This document shows positions 53,272 through 61,845 of a stretch of 64,000 nt of DNA, in pieces. A program made the position numbers and the translations under genes. The DNA is from Kordiimonadales bacterium (GTDB taxonomy: Bacteria; Pseudomonadota; Alphaproteobacteria; Sphingomonadales; Kordiimonadaceae): the NCBI GenBank assembly GCA_002401685.1, contig NVTU01000042.1, positions 1-64,000 on the forward strand, read 5' to 3'. The notes below the pieces were generated by a model, which made no database searches, was not told the origin of the DNA, and was given only the letters and a program-made list of their open reading frames with translations. How positions within the stretch are numbered: position 1 is the first letter of the stretch; the number at the start of each line of letters is the position of its first letter.

Positions 53272-54396
53272 ATGACAGAGAAGCCGAACGGGAGCAGCAG
53301 CCACATGCATGACTGGATGGGAAAGTCTAAAACTTGCGCATATGCTGGAGCTATGGCAGTTTTTATGGCATCTTTCATGGCACCGGCTGCGAAAGCTCAA
53401 GTCACACCGAGCGAGCTTTCCCGGCTCAGCCTTGAGGATTTGCTCGGCGTAGAGATTGAAGACATCGTCAAAAAGAAGCGTTGGTTTATAGCCTATGAGC
53501 TCAAGTACCTTGATATTGGGCAGTACCAGCAAGGCACTAATCGCCTTACGTTTGACGAGGTCCAATTTGTCCCCGGTGAAACACGCACAGATAGAAACTA
53601 CCCCATTGTACCCACTTTCATCCGGCAAACGGTTCATGCCTTCTCACTTGGCCGGGCGTTTTCCAGCGAATTCTCCGTTGGGATAAACATTCCCTACGTG
53701 ATGCAAAGCACGCAGCACGTCAGCATAGTTCCCGAATTCAACGAATTCACACTCAGAAGCGGTAGCATTGGTGACATCAGTATTATGGGCCAGTATCACC
53801 TTACACGCAGCGCGACTTCCCATACCACCATCGGTTTTGGTATCAGCCTGCCGACAGGCTCGATTAACCAGACCGGCGACACCCCCCGTGCCGGCACAGG
53901 AACCCTTGAGCGCCTACCTTACACCATGCAGATAGGGGCTGGTACTTATGATCTTCTTGCCAACTTGTCCTACGAACGAGATGCAGGAAAGTGGGCGCTT
54001 GGCATAGATGCCAGCACCACCATCCGAACTGGCCGTAACGCTAACGCCTATAGGCTCGGCAATAATTACGGTGTCGCATTGAACGCACGCTTCAAAGGGT
54101 GGTCTGCTATTCGTCCAAGCATCAGTCTCAGCTTCCGTGCAACAAAACGCATTCAAGGGCGCGACGAAAGCCTCGTAATACAAGGCTCTCCCTTTCCGTT
54201 CGGCGCCAGCATCACCGACCCGGATAATTTTGGCGGCGAGAAAATCAAAGTTGGCGGCAATGTGCGGGTGTGCCTTATAAAAGTATGCTCTCTCAGTTTA
54301 AACTTCAAAGGGGCCGTACCTTTTTACCAGAACTTGAACGGCATCCAACCGCGCGAGCGTTTCAGCTTGTCGTCCGCCATTAATTACAGTTTCTAG
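53272..54396 (+). CDS. Outer-membrane-type beta-barrel protein with N-terminal LSLEDLL motif
   Basis: The 374 aa product has an N-terminal signal (from about M12, KSKTCAYAGAMAVFMASFMAP) followed by LSRLSLEDLLGVEIEDIVKKK. That is the short LSLEELL-type motif that precedes the plug of some TonB-dependent receptors. The rest is a series of beta strands (SSEFSVGINIPYVM, SHTTIGFGISLPTGS, KWALGIDASTTIRTG) ending in aromatic NYSF, as for a barrel of roughly 12 strands. There is no TonB plug. The start may be 53305 instead, where GGGAG precedes an ATG. It is 11 bases before the YfiR-type gene and heads that operon. Confidence 0.72.
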   Translation: MTEKPNGSSSHMHDWMGKSKTCAYAGAMAVFMASFMAPAAKAQVTPSELSRLSLEDLLGVEIEDIVKKKRWFIAYELKYLDIGQYQQGTNRLTFDEVQFVPGETRTDRNYPIVPTFIRQTVHAFSLGRAFSSEFSVGINIPYVMQSTQHVSIVPEFNEFTLRSGSIGDISIMGQYHLTRSATSHTTIGFGISLPTGSINQTGDTPRAGTGTLERLPYTMQIGAGTYDLLANLSYERDAGKWALGIDASTTIRTGRNANAYRLGNNYGVALNARFKGWSAIRPSISLSFRATKRIQGRDESLVIQGSPFPFGASITDPDNFGGEKIKVGGNVRVCLIKVCSLSLNFKGAVPFYQNLNGIQPRERFSLSSAINYSF

Positions 54397-54407
54397 GCAT
54401 TCTCCCC

Positions 54408-54944
54408 ATGAATAAATATTGTCGGTATATAGGTATAGGGGCCGCTTTCTTGGTGTGCTCAGCGACAGCAGCCATCGACTCCGCCGACCCAAAAACAACA
54501 CTAGAAGCAGCCATTAGCTTAAACCTAGCTCGTTTTGTTAGCCGTGCGCAGGAAGCCTCAAACGGCACTGGAAACTTGGTATTCTGCGTAAAAGAGGGGT
54601 CACCAATTGCCCGTGACCTTGCGGTGATGCAAGCGGGCCTCGCCGCCAGCATGCCGCTTACGCTCCGCAACGCTCCAACATATGATGCTTTTTTCACAGG
54701 TTGTGACATCGCTTTTATTCCGTCCTCTGACCAGCATTCAGTAGGCCTTAGCGCACTATCGGCAGCGGGGGTGGTTACCATCAGCGACGCATCTGGTTTC
54801 CTTGAGGCCGGCGGAACCATCATGCTGGTGCAGCGCTCTCAAAAAATTTCCTTTTCTGTAAATATGACATCGCTTAGGAAAACCGGGAAAACTCTGTCTT
54901 CTCATGTCCTAAAACTTGCAACGGAAGTGAGGGCGTTTCCCTAA
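54408..54944 (+). CDS. YfiR/DUF4154-type periplasmic protein
   Basis: The 178 aa protein has a signal peptide (MNKYCRYIGIGAAFLVCSATA) and the YfiR domain pattern: SLNLARFVSRAQ, LVFCVKEGSPIARDL, the C at FFTGCDIAFIPS, GVVTISDASGFLEAGGTIMLVQ, FSVNMTSLRKTG and the C-terminal LKLATEVRAFP. In Pseudomonas YfiR is a periplasmic repressor of the YfiN diguanylate cyclase, and members contain redox-active cysteines. Here it is 11 bases after a barrel gene and overlaps by one base the start of a histidine kinase, so it probably modulates that kinase's sensor. Confidence 0.85.
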   Translation: MNKYCRYIGIGAAFLVCSATAAIDSADPKTTLEAAISLNLARFVSRAQEASNGTGNLVFCVKEGSPIARDLAVMQAGLAASMPLTLRNAPTYDAFFTGCDIAFIPSSDQHSVGLSALSAAGVVTISDASGFLEAGGTIMLVQRSQKISFSVNMTSLRKTGKTLSSHVLKLATEVRAFP

Positions 54945-56449
54945 TGCCTCCTTTCATAAATAACCTACATATCCGCGCTAAACTCACACTGTTGATCACT
55001 GTGGTCTCTGCTGTCGTGATTTCACTCATGTGCATTGCGATCATATTTTATGATCTATCCACCTTCCGCGCAGACCTAAGCTCACAGCAGCGCAATCTCC
55101 TGAAGATTGTTAACAACAACATCTCAGCCGCCATAGTATTTGGTGATCAGGCTGCGGTTGACGAAAACCTGGCCCTCTACAGGTACCAGCCCGATGTTCT
55201 TTCCGTTTCCGTAACAGACGTTTTGAAGCAGGAAATCGCCTCTTACAAAGCCCCGGGACCAAACGCGCCGACCACTATGCCAGATTTACAAATTGCCGAC
55301 ATTTCCACGCTCGATATGAAAACTGCTTTTTATATTCAGGAAACTATCATTCTGGACGGAGAGCTGATCGGCTACTCTCGTGCTCTTATCAGCCTTGATG
55401 CACTCGACCGTAAGGTTTGGCTTTATATTCAGCTTGGTTTGGGCGCTGTCACTGTAACGTTGTTTCTTGCCTTTGTTATTGCCCGGCGGTTTGCCAGAGC
55501 CTTCTCGCAGCCGATTGAGCAATTGGTAAAAACCGCTAAACAGGTCTCCCGGTCAGCAGACTATAGCGTACAAGTTCAGCCTTCTTCTAATGACGAGGTT
55601 GGCGAGCTCACGCGCTATTTCAACCAAATGTTGAACGAAATTAACCGACGCGACAAGGGCCTTTTAAAGCAAAAGCAAACGCTGGAAGACCTTGTTGAGA
55701 AGAAAACAGCAGAGCTTCGTGCAGCCCTGGAAAAATCAGAAACTGCCAGCCGGGCAAAATCTGAGTTTCTCGCCAATATGAGCCACGAACTGCGCACACC
55801 GCTAAATGCGGTTCTCGGCTTCTCGGAAATAATGAAGCAGGAACTTTACGGCCCTCATACCGATCCAAAATATCACGAGTATGCAGGCCTTATTCACCAA
55901 AGCGGCTCGCATCTTCTTAATATTATCAACGACCTACTCGACCTTGCCAAAGTTGAAGCCGGGCAAATGGATCTCGCGATTGAGCCCGCAGATTTCAAGA
56001 AAATCATGACGGAAGTCGCCGACATGATGGGCGTACGGGCGATCCGCAAAAGCCAACACCTGCGGCTTGATATGCCCGACGAATTGCGGACTGTTCACTG
56101 CGATAGCCGCATGATCAAACAAGTGTTCCTCAATCTAGTTTCCAACGCCATAAAATTCACACCGGCGCTAGGCGACATCACTGTCACCGTCCGTGATGCA
56201 TCGCTTGATTTCATCGAAATTCAGGTGGCCGATACCGGTCAAGGCATGACCCCGGAGGAGCTTAAGGTTGCGATGCAGCCCTTCGGCCAGGCACAGTCAA
56301 TCCTCTCCCGCTCGCATGAAGGTACGGGCCTTGGCCTACCGCTTGTGGAACAGTTCCTCACTTTGCACGGTGCAGAGATGCACATAAAATCGGAGCCGGG
56401 CGTTGGCACTACCGTCACAGTGAAATTGCCTATTGCTCAGGCCATTTAA
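54944..56449 (+). CDS. YfiR-linked HAMP sensor histidine kinase
   Basis: The 501 aa kinase has TM1 (about residues 14-36), an extracytoplasmic domain (about 37-150) resembling the CHASE8 sensor of YfiN-type cyclases (QQRNLLKIVNNNISAAIVFGD), TM2 (about 159-181), HAMP (182-235) and HisKA with H281 in ANMSHELRTPLNAVLG. The ATPase domain has LNLVSNAIKFT, ADTGQGM and GTGLGLPL. Its ATG lies in TAATG with the YfiR stop, so the two are tightly coupled. There is no receiver or HPt gene next to it, so its phosphorelay partner is elsewhere. Nucleotide-binding boxes are complete. Confidence 0.9.
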   Translation: MPPFINNLHIRAKLTLLITVVSAVVISLMCIAIIFYDLSTFRADLSSQQRNLLKIVNNNISAAIVFGDQAAVDENLALYRYQPDVLSVSVTDVLKQEIASYKAPGPNAPTTMPDLQIADISTLDMKTAFYIQETIILDGELIGYSRALISLDALDRKVWLYIQLGLGAVTVTLFLAFVIARRFARAFSQPIEQLVKTAKQVSRSADYSVQVQPSSNDEVGELTRYFNQMLNEINRRDKGLLKQKQTLEDLVEKKTAELRAALEKSETASRAKSEFLANMSHELRTPLNAVLGFSEIMKQELYGPHTDPKYHEYAGLIHQSGSHLLNIINDLLDLAKVEAGQMDLAIEPADFKKIMTEVADMMGVRAIRKSQHLRLDMPDELRTVHCDSRMIKQVFLNLVSNAIKFTPALGDITVTVRDASLDFIEIQVADTGQGMTPEELKVAMQPFGQAQSILSRSHEGTGLGLPLVEQFLTLHGAEMHIKSEPGVGTTVTVKLPIAQAI

Positions 56450-56866
56450 AAAAGGGGGGGGCGGTTTGGCCCTAACGGTTCTGCGCCATGCTTTGAGTTA
56501 GCCAACTAATCTGCCGACCGTTCACACCAACATCTCAGTAGATCCAAAGGTAGTGCATCAAACGACATATGCTGCGCGCACTACAGCCGCCCAGAAGCAT
56601 AAATCAACCCCACAGCAGACGTGCTGCCACTAGCTAAAAAAACGCTCAGGGCAAACTTTCCTGCCTCTATTAAGGATTTGGTGAGTTCCATAAGGCACAA
56701 TTTTAAATGGGTGGTGCACAAGCTTACTGCACGCAGTGCTTTCGGTAACCAAACCACCGCAGCCGATCACGTGTCATAGTTCATTATCCGCACACCTGTT
56801 CCTGGGTGGTTTTGGTTGAATCCTTGTAGAGACTTTGAGTTGTTATGGGCGCTACTGGAAAAATAA
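56450..56866. other. Intergenic region with a poly-G tract
   Basis: About 415 bases without a gene. Directly after the kinase stop an A6 run leads to G8 at 56454-56461, and there is no hairpin or terminator. The rest is mixed composition with no supported element, and it separates two kinase genes with different base composition. Confidence 0.4.
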
Positions 56867-58555
56867 ATGGTTAGAGCAACTAAGGCAGAAGCGGGTTCAA
56901 AAACGAACTTGGTACCAGATGTGCTGGATTGTGACGTTTTGTCTGCCTTGAATGTGCTGGCGGCGAGGCTTCCAACGATTAAATCCATCGATGAATTGAC
57001 CAAGTTGGTTGTTTGCGAAGTCGTTGGTGGTTCTGGATTTGAGAACTGCATTTACTATGTGATGAATGCAACAGGGGATGCGCTAAAGCCCGCGGCGTCT
57101 ATTCAGAATAACGTGAAGACAAACATAGATACTCTTGAGCCTGTTTTTTTACAAAACGGAGGGGGTGAGCCCAGTTATGCCTCTCAAACCTCCTCTCGAA
57201 AATCTGAGGTAGACTTTTTTGAGCAAGCTCGGGAAAAGGCCTGTACCGGAGGCAAGGGCTCCCATATCTGTGCCCCGATTGTTCACCATAATAGACTTTT
57301 AGGAACGATTGATTGTTGGCACCAGAATGATAATTTTTTTAATGATCAGCACCTTGATTTTCTTACAAAGATTGCTGTGTTTACGGGCGCTACCCTATCT
57401 GAACTTCGTTCCTATGAACAACTCACCCGTCAGTTTCACATCCTGAACCAAATTGACGAGGCCATGGTCATTATAGGGACGACAGGTCGATTTATTGACT
57501 GTAACGCTGGAGCCACAAGGATGTATGGCTATTCCCGTGAAGAGCTGCTTCAAAAAGGGAGCACCGATATAATCCGGACACCTGGCGGTTGGCACAAGCA
57601 TAAGAATGTTATAATTGACAGCCTCAAAAAGACAGGTGTTTGGCGGGGAAACGTGCAAATCAAGACAGGTCAGGATAAGCTTCTTTCCGTGGCCTTCAGT
57701 GTAACTAATTATTTTGATAAAAGCGGACACCTGGCTGGGACGGTTACTATCGGGCGTGACATCTCGGCTTTGTTGAAATCTCAACAAAAGTTGGAGGCTG
57801 CAAATAAAGAGCTGCAGAGGCGAGAAAAACAGTTACGAGAAACTATCTGTGAAAAAGAAGCGGCAAGGCGCGCACAAGATACATTTATAGCGGCGGCATC
57901 TCATGAATTGCGCACGCCTTTGAACTCCATAGAAGGGTTCTCTGCACTTTTGCTAAAAGCCCAAGACAGTAACCTGCCTGCCGAAAAGATTGTAGAGTTT
58001 GCGGGGTATATTAATCAGGCTAGCAATCAACTAACAGAAACAATCGCCAATATTTTGGATATCTCGTCGGCTTCTGCTTTTACTGAAGATGTCTTGATCG
58101 AGCCTATAAATATAACGCGCCAAATGGAGGCTATTTTCGGACTGGTGGAGCACAAGGCCCATAATAAAAGTCTGCGCATTGTAATCGAAATTGGAGATGA
58201 TTTGCCTCAGGTAATTTTTCATCCTCGGCAATTTATTCGTGTGATATGCAATCTGCTCGACAATGCTATTAAATTCAGCCCCAAAAGAGGCGTAATACAG
58301 GTATCTGTCAGCCGGTGCAGTGTAGGAGTGAATATTACCGTAAGGGATCATGGGCCAGGCATCGCACCTGAGGCCATAAAAAGGGTGTTTGAGCCTTTTT
58401 ATACGAAAGACGCGGATGCCAGATCTAACGGTAAGAATGTTGGATTAGGTTTGTCCTTAGCGAACCAATTTTCCCAAGCTAACGGTGCCCACATGTTAGT
58501 GCGGTCAACGTTGGGCAGCGGGGCAAGTTTCACACTAGTAATACCAGCCAGTTAG
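56867..58555 (+). CDS. Soluble GAF-PAS sensor histidine kinase
   Basis: The 562 aa protein has no TM segment. The GAF domain spans about residues 20-190 (TGGKGSHICAPIVHHNRLLGTID), PAS-PAC about 195-305 (MVIIGTTGRFIDCNAGATRMYGYS), a coiled linker 306-340, HisKA with H346 in AAASHELRTPLNSIEG and the ATPase domain 430-560 (CNLLDNAIKFSP, DHGPGIAPEA, VGLGLSLA). It senses a small molecule or light/redox state in the cytoplasm. The codons and AT content differ from the preceding kinase gene. No cognate receiver is adjacent. The start is unclear because no strong ribosome site is seen. Confidence 0.9.
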   Translation: MVRATKAEAGSKTNLVPDVLDCDVLSALNVLAARLPTIKSIDELTKLVVCEVVGGSGFENCIYYVMNATGDALKPAASIQNNVKTNIDTLEPVFLQNGGGEPSYASQTSSRKSEVDFFEQAREKACTGGKGSHICAPIVHHNRLLGTIDCWHQNDNFFNDQHLDFLTKIAVFTGATLSELRSYEQLTRQFHILNQIDEAMVIIGTTGRFIDCNAGATRMYGYSREELLQKGSTDIIRTPGGWHKHKNVIIDSLKKTGVWRGNVQIKTGQDKLLSVAFSVTNYFDKSGHLAGTVTIGRDISALLKSQQKLEAANKELQRREKQLRETICEKEAARRAQDTFIAAASHELRTPLNSIEGFSALLLKAQDSNLPAEKIVEFAGYINQASNQLTETIANILDISSASAFTEDVLIEPINITRQMEAIFGLVEHKAHNKSLRIVIEIGDDLPQVIFHPRQFIRVICNLLDNAIKFSPKRGVIQVSVSRCSVGVNITVRDHGPGIAPEAIKRVFEPFYTKDADARSNGKNVGLGLSLANQFSQANGAHMLVRSTLGSGASFTLVIPAS

Positions 58556-58747
58556 CAAGCGAAGACCACTAGGTGGGATCGCCAATAAATCGCCTAAAAC
58601 CGCTCATCATATCGAGACCCAATAGAAGAACACGACCAACATTGCAGCGCTGGGCGGATATTGTCTCTGCCCAATTAAGAGTGGCTACATCAGCGGCTGG
58701 CTAGGCCACGACTAAGGCTCCGCACGTCACCAGAAGACATTGACGAC

Positions 58748-58972
58748 ATGCAGCCGGCGCTCGATCTACTGCAGTTGCTGCCATACAAAGAAGACATGAT
58801 GATTTGTTATTGGGGCGCTTACGACCAAGACGGGGAAAAGCAATCCAAAATACGCTGGTCAAGGGTGATTGAAGCGCATGATTTGGATATGTCTAGGTGG
58901 ACGCTCAAGCGACACTATGACGGCGCACTAGAAACGATTTGTAAATGTTGGGAGTTTGAAAATGCTGCTTGA
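58748..58972 (+). CDS. Small unknown protein, possible degenerate DUF6362-like gene
   Basis: A 74 aa frame starting MQPALDLLQLLPYKEDMMIC and ending in a helix with SRWTLKRHYDGALETICKC, which looks like the recognition part of a helix-turn-helix. From memory the order (SPEDIDDM ... ALDLLQLL ... RWSRVIEAHDL ... WTLKRHYDGAL) recalls the C-terminal half of phage-associated DUF6362 proteins, whose N-terminal half is missing here. The frame is open upstream to a TAA at 58676. It overlaps the following gene by 11 bases. It is probably debris of a mobile element or a very small regulator, and the assignment is tentative. Confidence 0.45.
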   Translation: MQPALDLLQLLPYKEDMMICYWGAYDQDGEKQSKIRWSRVIEAHDLDMSRWTLKRHYDGALETICKCWEFENAA

Positions 58973-59174
58973 AGCAACTAGTTTGATGGCACGGTTAGAA
59001 ATTGCGCGCCAAATGCGCGGCATTTCACGGAACGAACTATCTGAAGAAATGGGCTACCATCGGCACACATTAGCAAGAATGGTTAAAAGCCCTGCGACGG
59101 CAAAATTGTCCCAAATGATTGATATGGCGAAAGCGCTTGGTGTTACGTTGAGCCTCGATGTCGTGATTGATTGA
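58962..59174 (+). CDS. Small XRE-type HTH protein
   Basis: A 70 aa DNA-binding protein starting at ATG 58962 with GGAG seven bases upstream, overlapping the previous gene by 11 bases. It is essentially one XRE helix-turn-helix (ISRNELSEEMGYHRHTLARM, then KLSQMIDMAKALGVTLSLDV), as in phage repressors and toxin-antitoxin antitoxins. No toxin-like partner is evident, since the upstream product is not a known toxin. The coupled pair could be a minimal regulatory or addiction unit, or a relic. Confidence 0.7.
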   Translation: MLLEATSLMARLEIARQMRGISRNELSEEMGYHRHTLARMVKSPATAKLSQMIDMAKALGVTLSLDVVID

Positions 59175-59422
59175 AACTGTAGGATTTTACTTTTAGTGAC
59201 GTACAGAGTGTGGAATCTCATAATTGACGAGATAATTCTCTATTTATGATTGTCTGCTTTTCGCCCGTGACCGGACATTCAGACAACTACGGTTGGCTTC
59301 CGCTTCTCGCCAGAAGTGGAAATAAGCTCTACTCTTGGCGTCGGGAGGGCAGTTTGCAGGTCACAGAGCTTAAGGGGGGTAATTCGTTGTTTTTAAGGGA
59401 TGGCCCGCGAATTCATAAGTGA

Positions 59423-61075
59423 TTACTTTCTCGCTCTCCCGTCAACGGCATTTTTGAGAGCATCCATCAGAATTCTGTCCTCGGCAGAGTGCGATCTCCA
59501 GCCAACCATATCCTGTAACATCAGGCCAGCAATGACTTTAAGTTCGGGGCGGAAATCCGAAATAATGTCCTCGCTTGGAAAACTTGAATTGCTAACCGAA
59601 AGACCCGTCATGTGCAGATGCTCGGCCATGAACCGATGAGGATGAAGCTTTGTATTTTTGCTGAAGAACCGATCATCAAAAGTACCGTCTAATATTGATA
59701 GGGCCGACTGCCAGACCGCTGCGTATTTATCCATATTTTGCGACGTCGAAATCGCAATTTGATCACCGCAGCCAAGGAGAAAAAGCTTATCAACTATAAT
59801 CTGGGTTTCATAATAGTGGGGCCCGTGAATGTCAAAAGCAGGAAACAGACAGTCAGGGCGCGCTCGAATAACAAGATCATACTCTTTACTTCGACGGGTC
59901 TCGGCAGCGGTCTTCATCTCATTAGCTTTGAAAAGACCATAATACATTTTGAGCTGATTGAGATGCGCTGATGTAGGTGCGACCAAATGGGCTTTTTTGC
60001 CCCAATACTGTGCTTCAAAATCTTCCTCACTGGAAATCAGAAGCTCGGCAGTAGGATAGGTACGCTTAACATCTTCAACCTGAAGCGAATTACGCTCAAT
60101 TTTACGCAAATGGGCTACGGCCGTTGGAAAGAGACCCGGGAAGGGTTCCCCAAGATATCGATACGGAAATTTATGCTCAAACTCGTCCGGCAAAAATCGT
60201 TTGATAGACTGAAAACCACTGGTCTTAAAACCGCGACGATCCCAGGTTGAAATAAAGATGTCCGTGTCATATTTTTCTGTGAGATTGGTAATCACAGACT
60301 GGGCGCATGCTTCGAAGTTGCGCATTTGACCTGACAAACACAGAGCAATTCGAATGGGTTGACCGCGAGGCTTCTTTTGTTCCCGCTTCAATACCGCAGC
60401 ATTTTCTTCGGCGCGTGTCTGGTGTTCACCAAGTAATGTGTGGGTGGCCCGAATATTGTGATAGTCGTTGCGATTGATCTGCGAGCCGGAATTGATCGCC
60501 TGCCTAAGCAGATCAACTTTATCCGCGGTCCTGTCTTGAGCATCCAAACATCTCAATAGTAAGCTAAACGTCTCAGCGGTTCGGTTCAGTGCGTAATTCT
60601 GCCGAGCCAGATTTAGCGCCTTGTCGTACTGTTTCAGCCTGATGGCTCCGGTGATCAAGCCTCTGATTCTGGGGTGAGACCGATCAATAGTGCCTGGAAT
60701 TTGGTCCACGACCAATTTTAGTATCTTCATGTCAGACAACTGCGCAGCCACGAAGGAACCAGAGCAAAGTAACATAATATCCGTGGTGCCCTTTGCCAGG
60801 TACGGCAAAATCAAATCACGTGCCCAGTCGGCCTGACCCGACAGCAAGAGAACCCAGGCCAGTTCAGCTATTTGAATTTCTTCATATTCCGTGGTGCGCA
60901 GCCGTATTGCGTCCAGGGCAGTTCGGGCTTCTTCCAAACGTGCTAACTTTAAAAGCGCAATGAACCGGCCTGCCAGCTCTTTTGACTGCAGGTCTGCGAC
61001 TTTGGGATCGGTCCTTAATAGTAGGCTGCGCAACTCTTTATCAGATGCGTTGAATATTTCGGCGTCAAAGGTCAT
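59423..61075 (-). CDS. TPR-containing glycan-related protein
   Basis: The 550 aa product has a helical repeat N-terminal half (residues about 1-250) of TPR type and a C-terminal domain starting at IALCLSGQMRNFEAC and continuing YDTDIFISTWDRRG. That motif pattern is found in a group of capsule and lipopolysaccharide cluster proteins thought to be glycosyltransferase-like. A conserved LVIRARPDCLFPAF acidic/arginine stretch follows around residue 430. ATG 61075 overlaps the stop of the nucleotidyltransferase gene by ATGA, so the two are coupled. Cytoplasmic, no TM seen. It probably transfers or positions a sugar for surface glycan. Confidence 0.75.
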   Translation of the reverse strand: MTFDAEIFNASDKELRSLLLRTDPKVADLQSKELAGRFIALLKLARLEEARTALDAIRLRTTEYEEIQIAELAWVLLLSGQADWARDLILPYLAKGTTDIMLLCSGSFVAAQLSDMKILKLVVDQIPGTIDRSHPRIRGLITGAIRLKQYDKALNLARQNYALNRTAETFSLLLRCLDAQDRTADKVDLLRQAINSGSQINRNDYHNIRATHTLLGEHQTRAEENAAVLKREQKKPRGQPIRIALCLSGQMRNFEACAQSVITNLTEKYDTDIFISTWDRRGFKTSGFQSIKRFLPDEFEHKFPYRYLGEPFPGLFPTAVAHLRKIERNSLQVEDVKRTYPTAELLISSEEDFEAQYWGKKAHLVAPTSAHLNQLKMYYGLFKANEMKTAAETRRSKEYDLVIRARPDCLFPAFDIHGPHYYETQIIVDKLFLLGCGDQIAISTSQNMDKYAAVWQSALSILDGTFDDRFFSKNTKLHPHRFMAEHLHMTGLSVSNSSFPSEDIISDFRPELKVIAGLMLQDMVGWRSHSAEDRILMDALKNAVDGRARK

Positions 61076-61830
61076 CGGGTTTTCTGGCTGGTGATAATAG
61101 ATGGTGGTGGTGTGCAACGAAGGAATTCTTCATATTCGCTTGGGACGCCACAAAAAGTAACGGCATCTTGTTCTATTACGGTGAAATGAATTTGGGCCTT
61201 TGCGTGAATTAAATGATTATAGATCGGTGCCACAAAAAGCTCAGCATCGCCCTGCGCGCGCACTTCGGCGAGAAAAGCTTTTTCAAACAACTGATACGTT
61301 CTGAAATAATATAAACCAGTCGAGCAAAGGTTAGAAATACGCCTTTTTTCTGCAGTTTCCTTGACCCTGGTTGATCCGAAGCTGGCAGGCAAAACAAAAG
61401 ACCAATGATCGCCCTCACCCTCAAAAACTTCCAGATACCCATCCCAATTCTCAACAACCGATGGCCTTGGGAGTTGGAACCCAGGCCTGAATGTATCAAT
61501 GTTGAAAATCAGGAGCGTTTCTTCCGCTTCAACATTTGCTTGCTGCAGCCCCAGCATTACAGTCTCCGCTTGTCCTCGGGTCGGTTGTTCGAGCTTAACA
61601 AAAACGCAATTTGAAATTCCGAGCTTGGCGGTCTCTTCTCTAACAAAAGTCCCCGCACCTTCAACCTCCCGGTAAATAAAAAGAAATTTCTCCGATTGAA
61701 AGTACTTCTCGAAACTGTTGACTGAATGGGCAAAAAGGCTCTTGCCATGTGCCTCAAGCATATATTTAGGGCCGTTGTAGCCCGCGTCTGTAAACCGCTT
61801 GCTCAATCCGGCCATTGGGATAACAATCAC
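61072..61830 (-). CDS. Sugar-phosphate nucleotidyltransferase-like protein
   Basis: The 252 aa protein starts with the nucleotidyltransferase fold signature IPMAGLSKRFTDAGYNGPKYML (G-x-x-x-R-F and P-K) and has an acidic metal site (LIFNIDTFRPG). Such enzymes join a sugar phosphate, or phosphocholine or phosphoethanolamine, to an NTP. It is sandwiched between a nucleotidyltransferase-kinase fusion 15 bases upstream and a TPR-glycan gene overlapped by four bases. It starts at GTG 61830, with AAAGGAG upstream. The sugar and nucleotide are not predictable from sequence alone. Confidence 0.82.
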   Translation of the reverse strand: MIVIPMAGLSKRFTDAGYNGPKYMLEAHGKSLFAHSVNSFEKYFQSEKFLFIYREVEGAGTFVREETAKLGISNCVFVKLEQPTRGQAETVMLGLQQANVEAEETLLIFNIDTFRPGFQLPRPSVVENWDGYLEVFEGEGDHWSFVLPASFGSTRVKETAEKRRISNLCSTGLYYFRTYQLFEKAFLAEVRAQGDAELFVAPIYNHLIHAKAQIHFTVIEQDAVTFCGVPSEYEEFLRCTPPPSIITSQKTR

Positions 61831-61845
61831 AAGATACTCCTTTGC

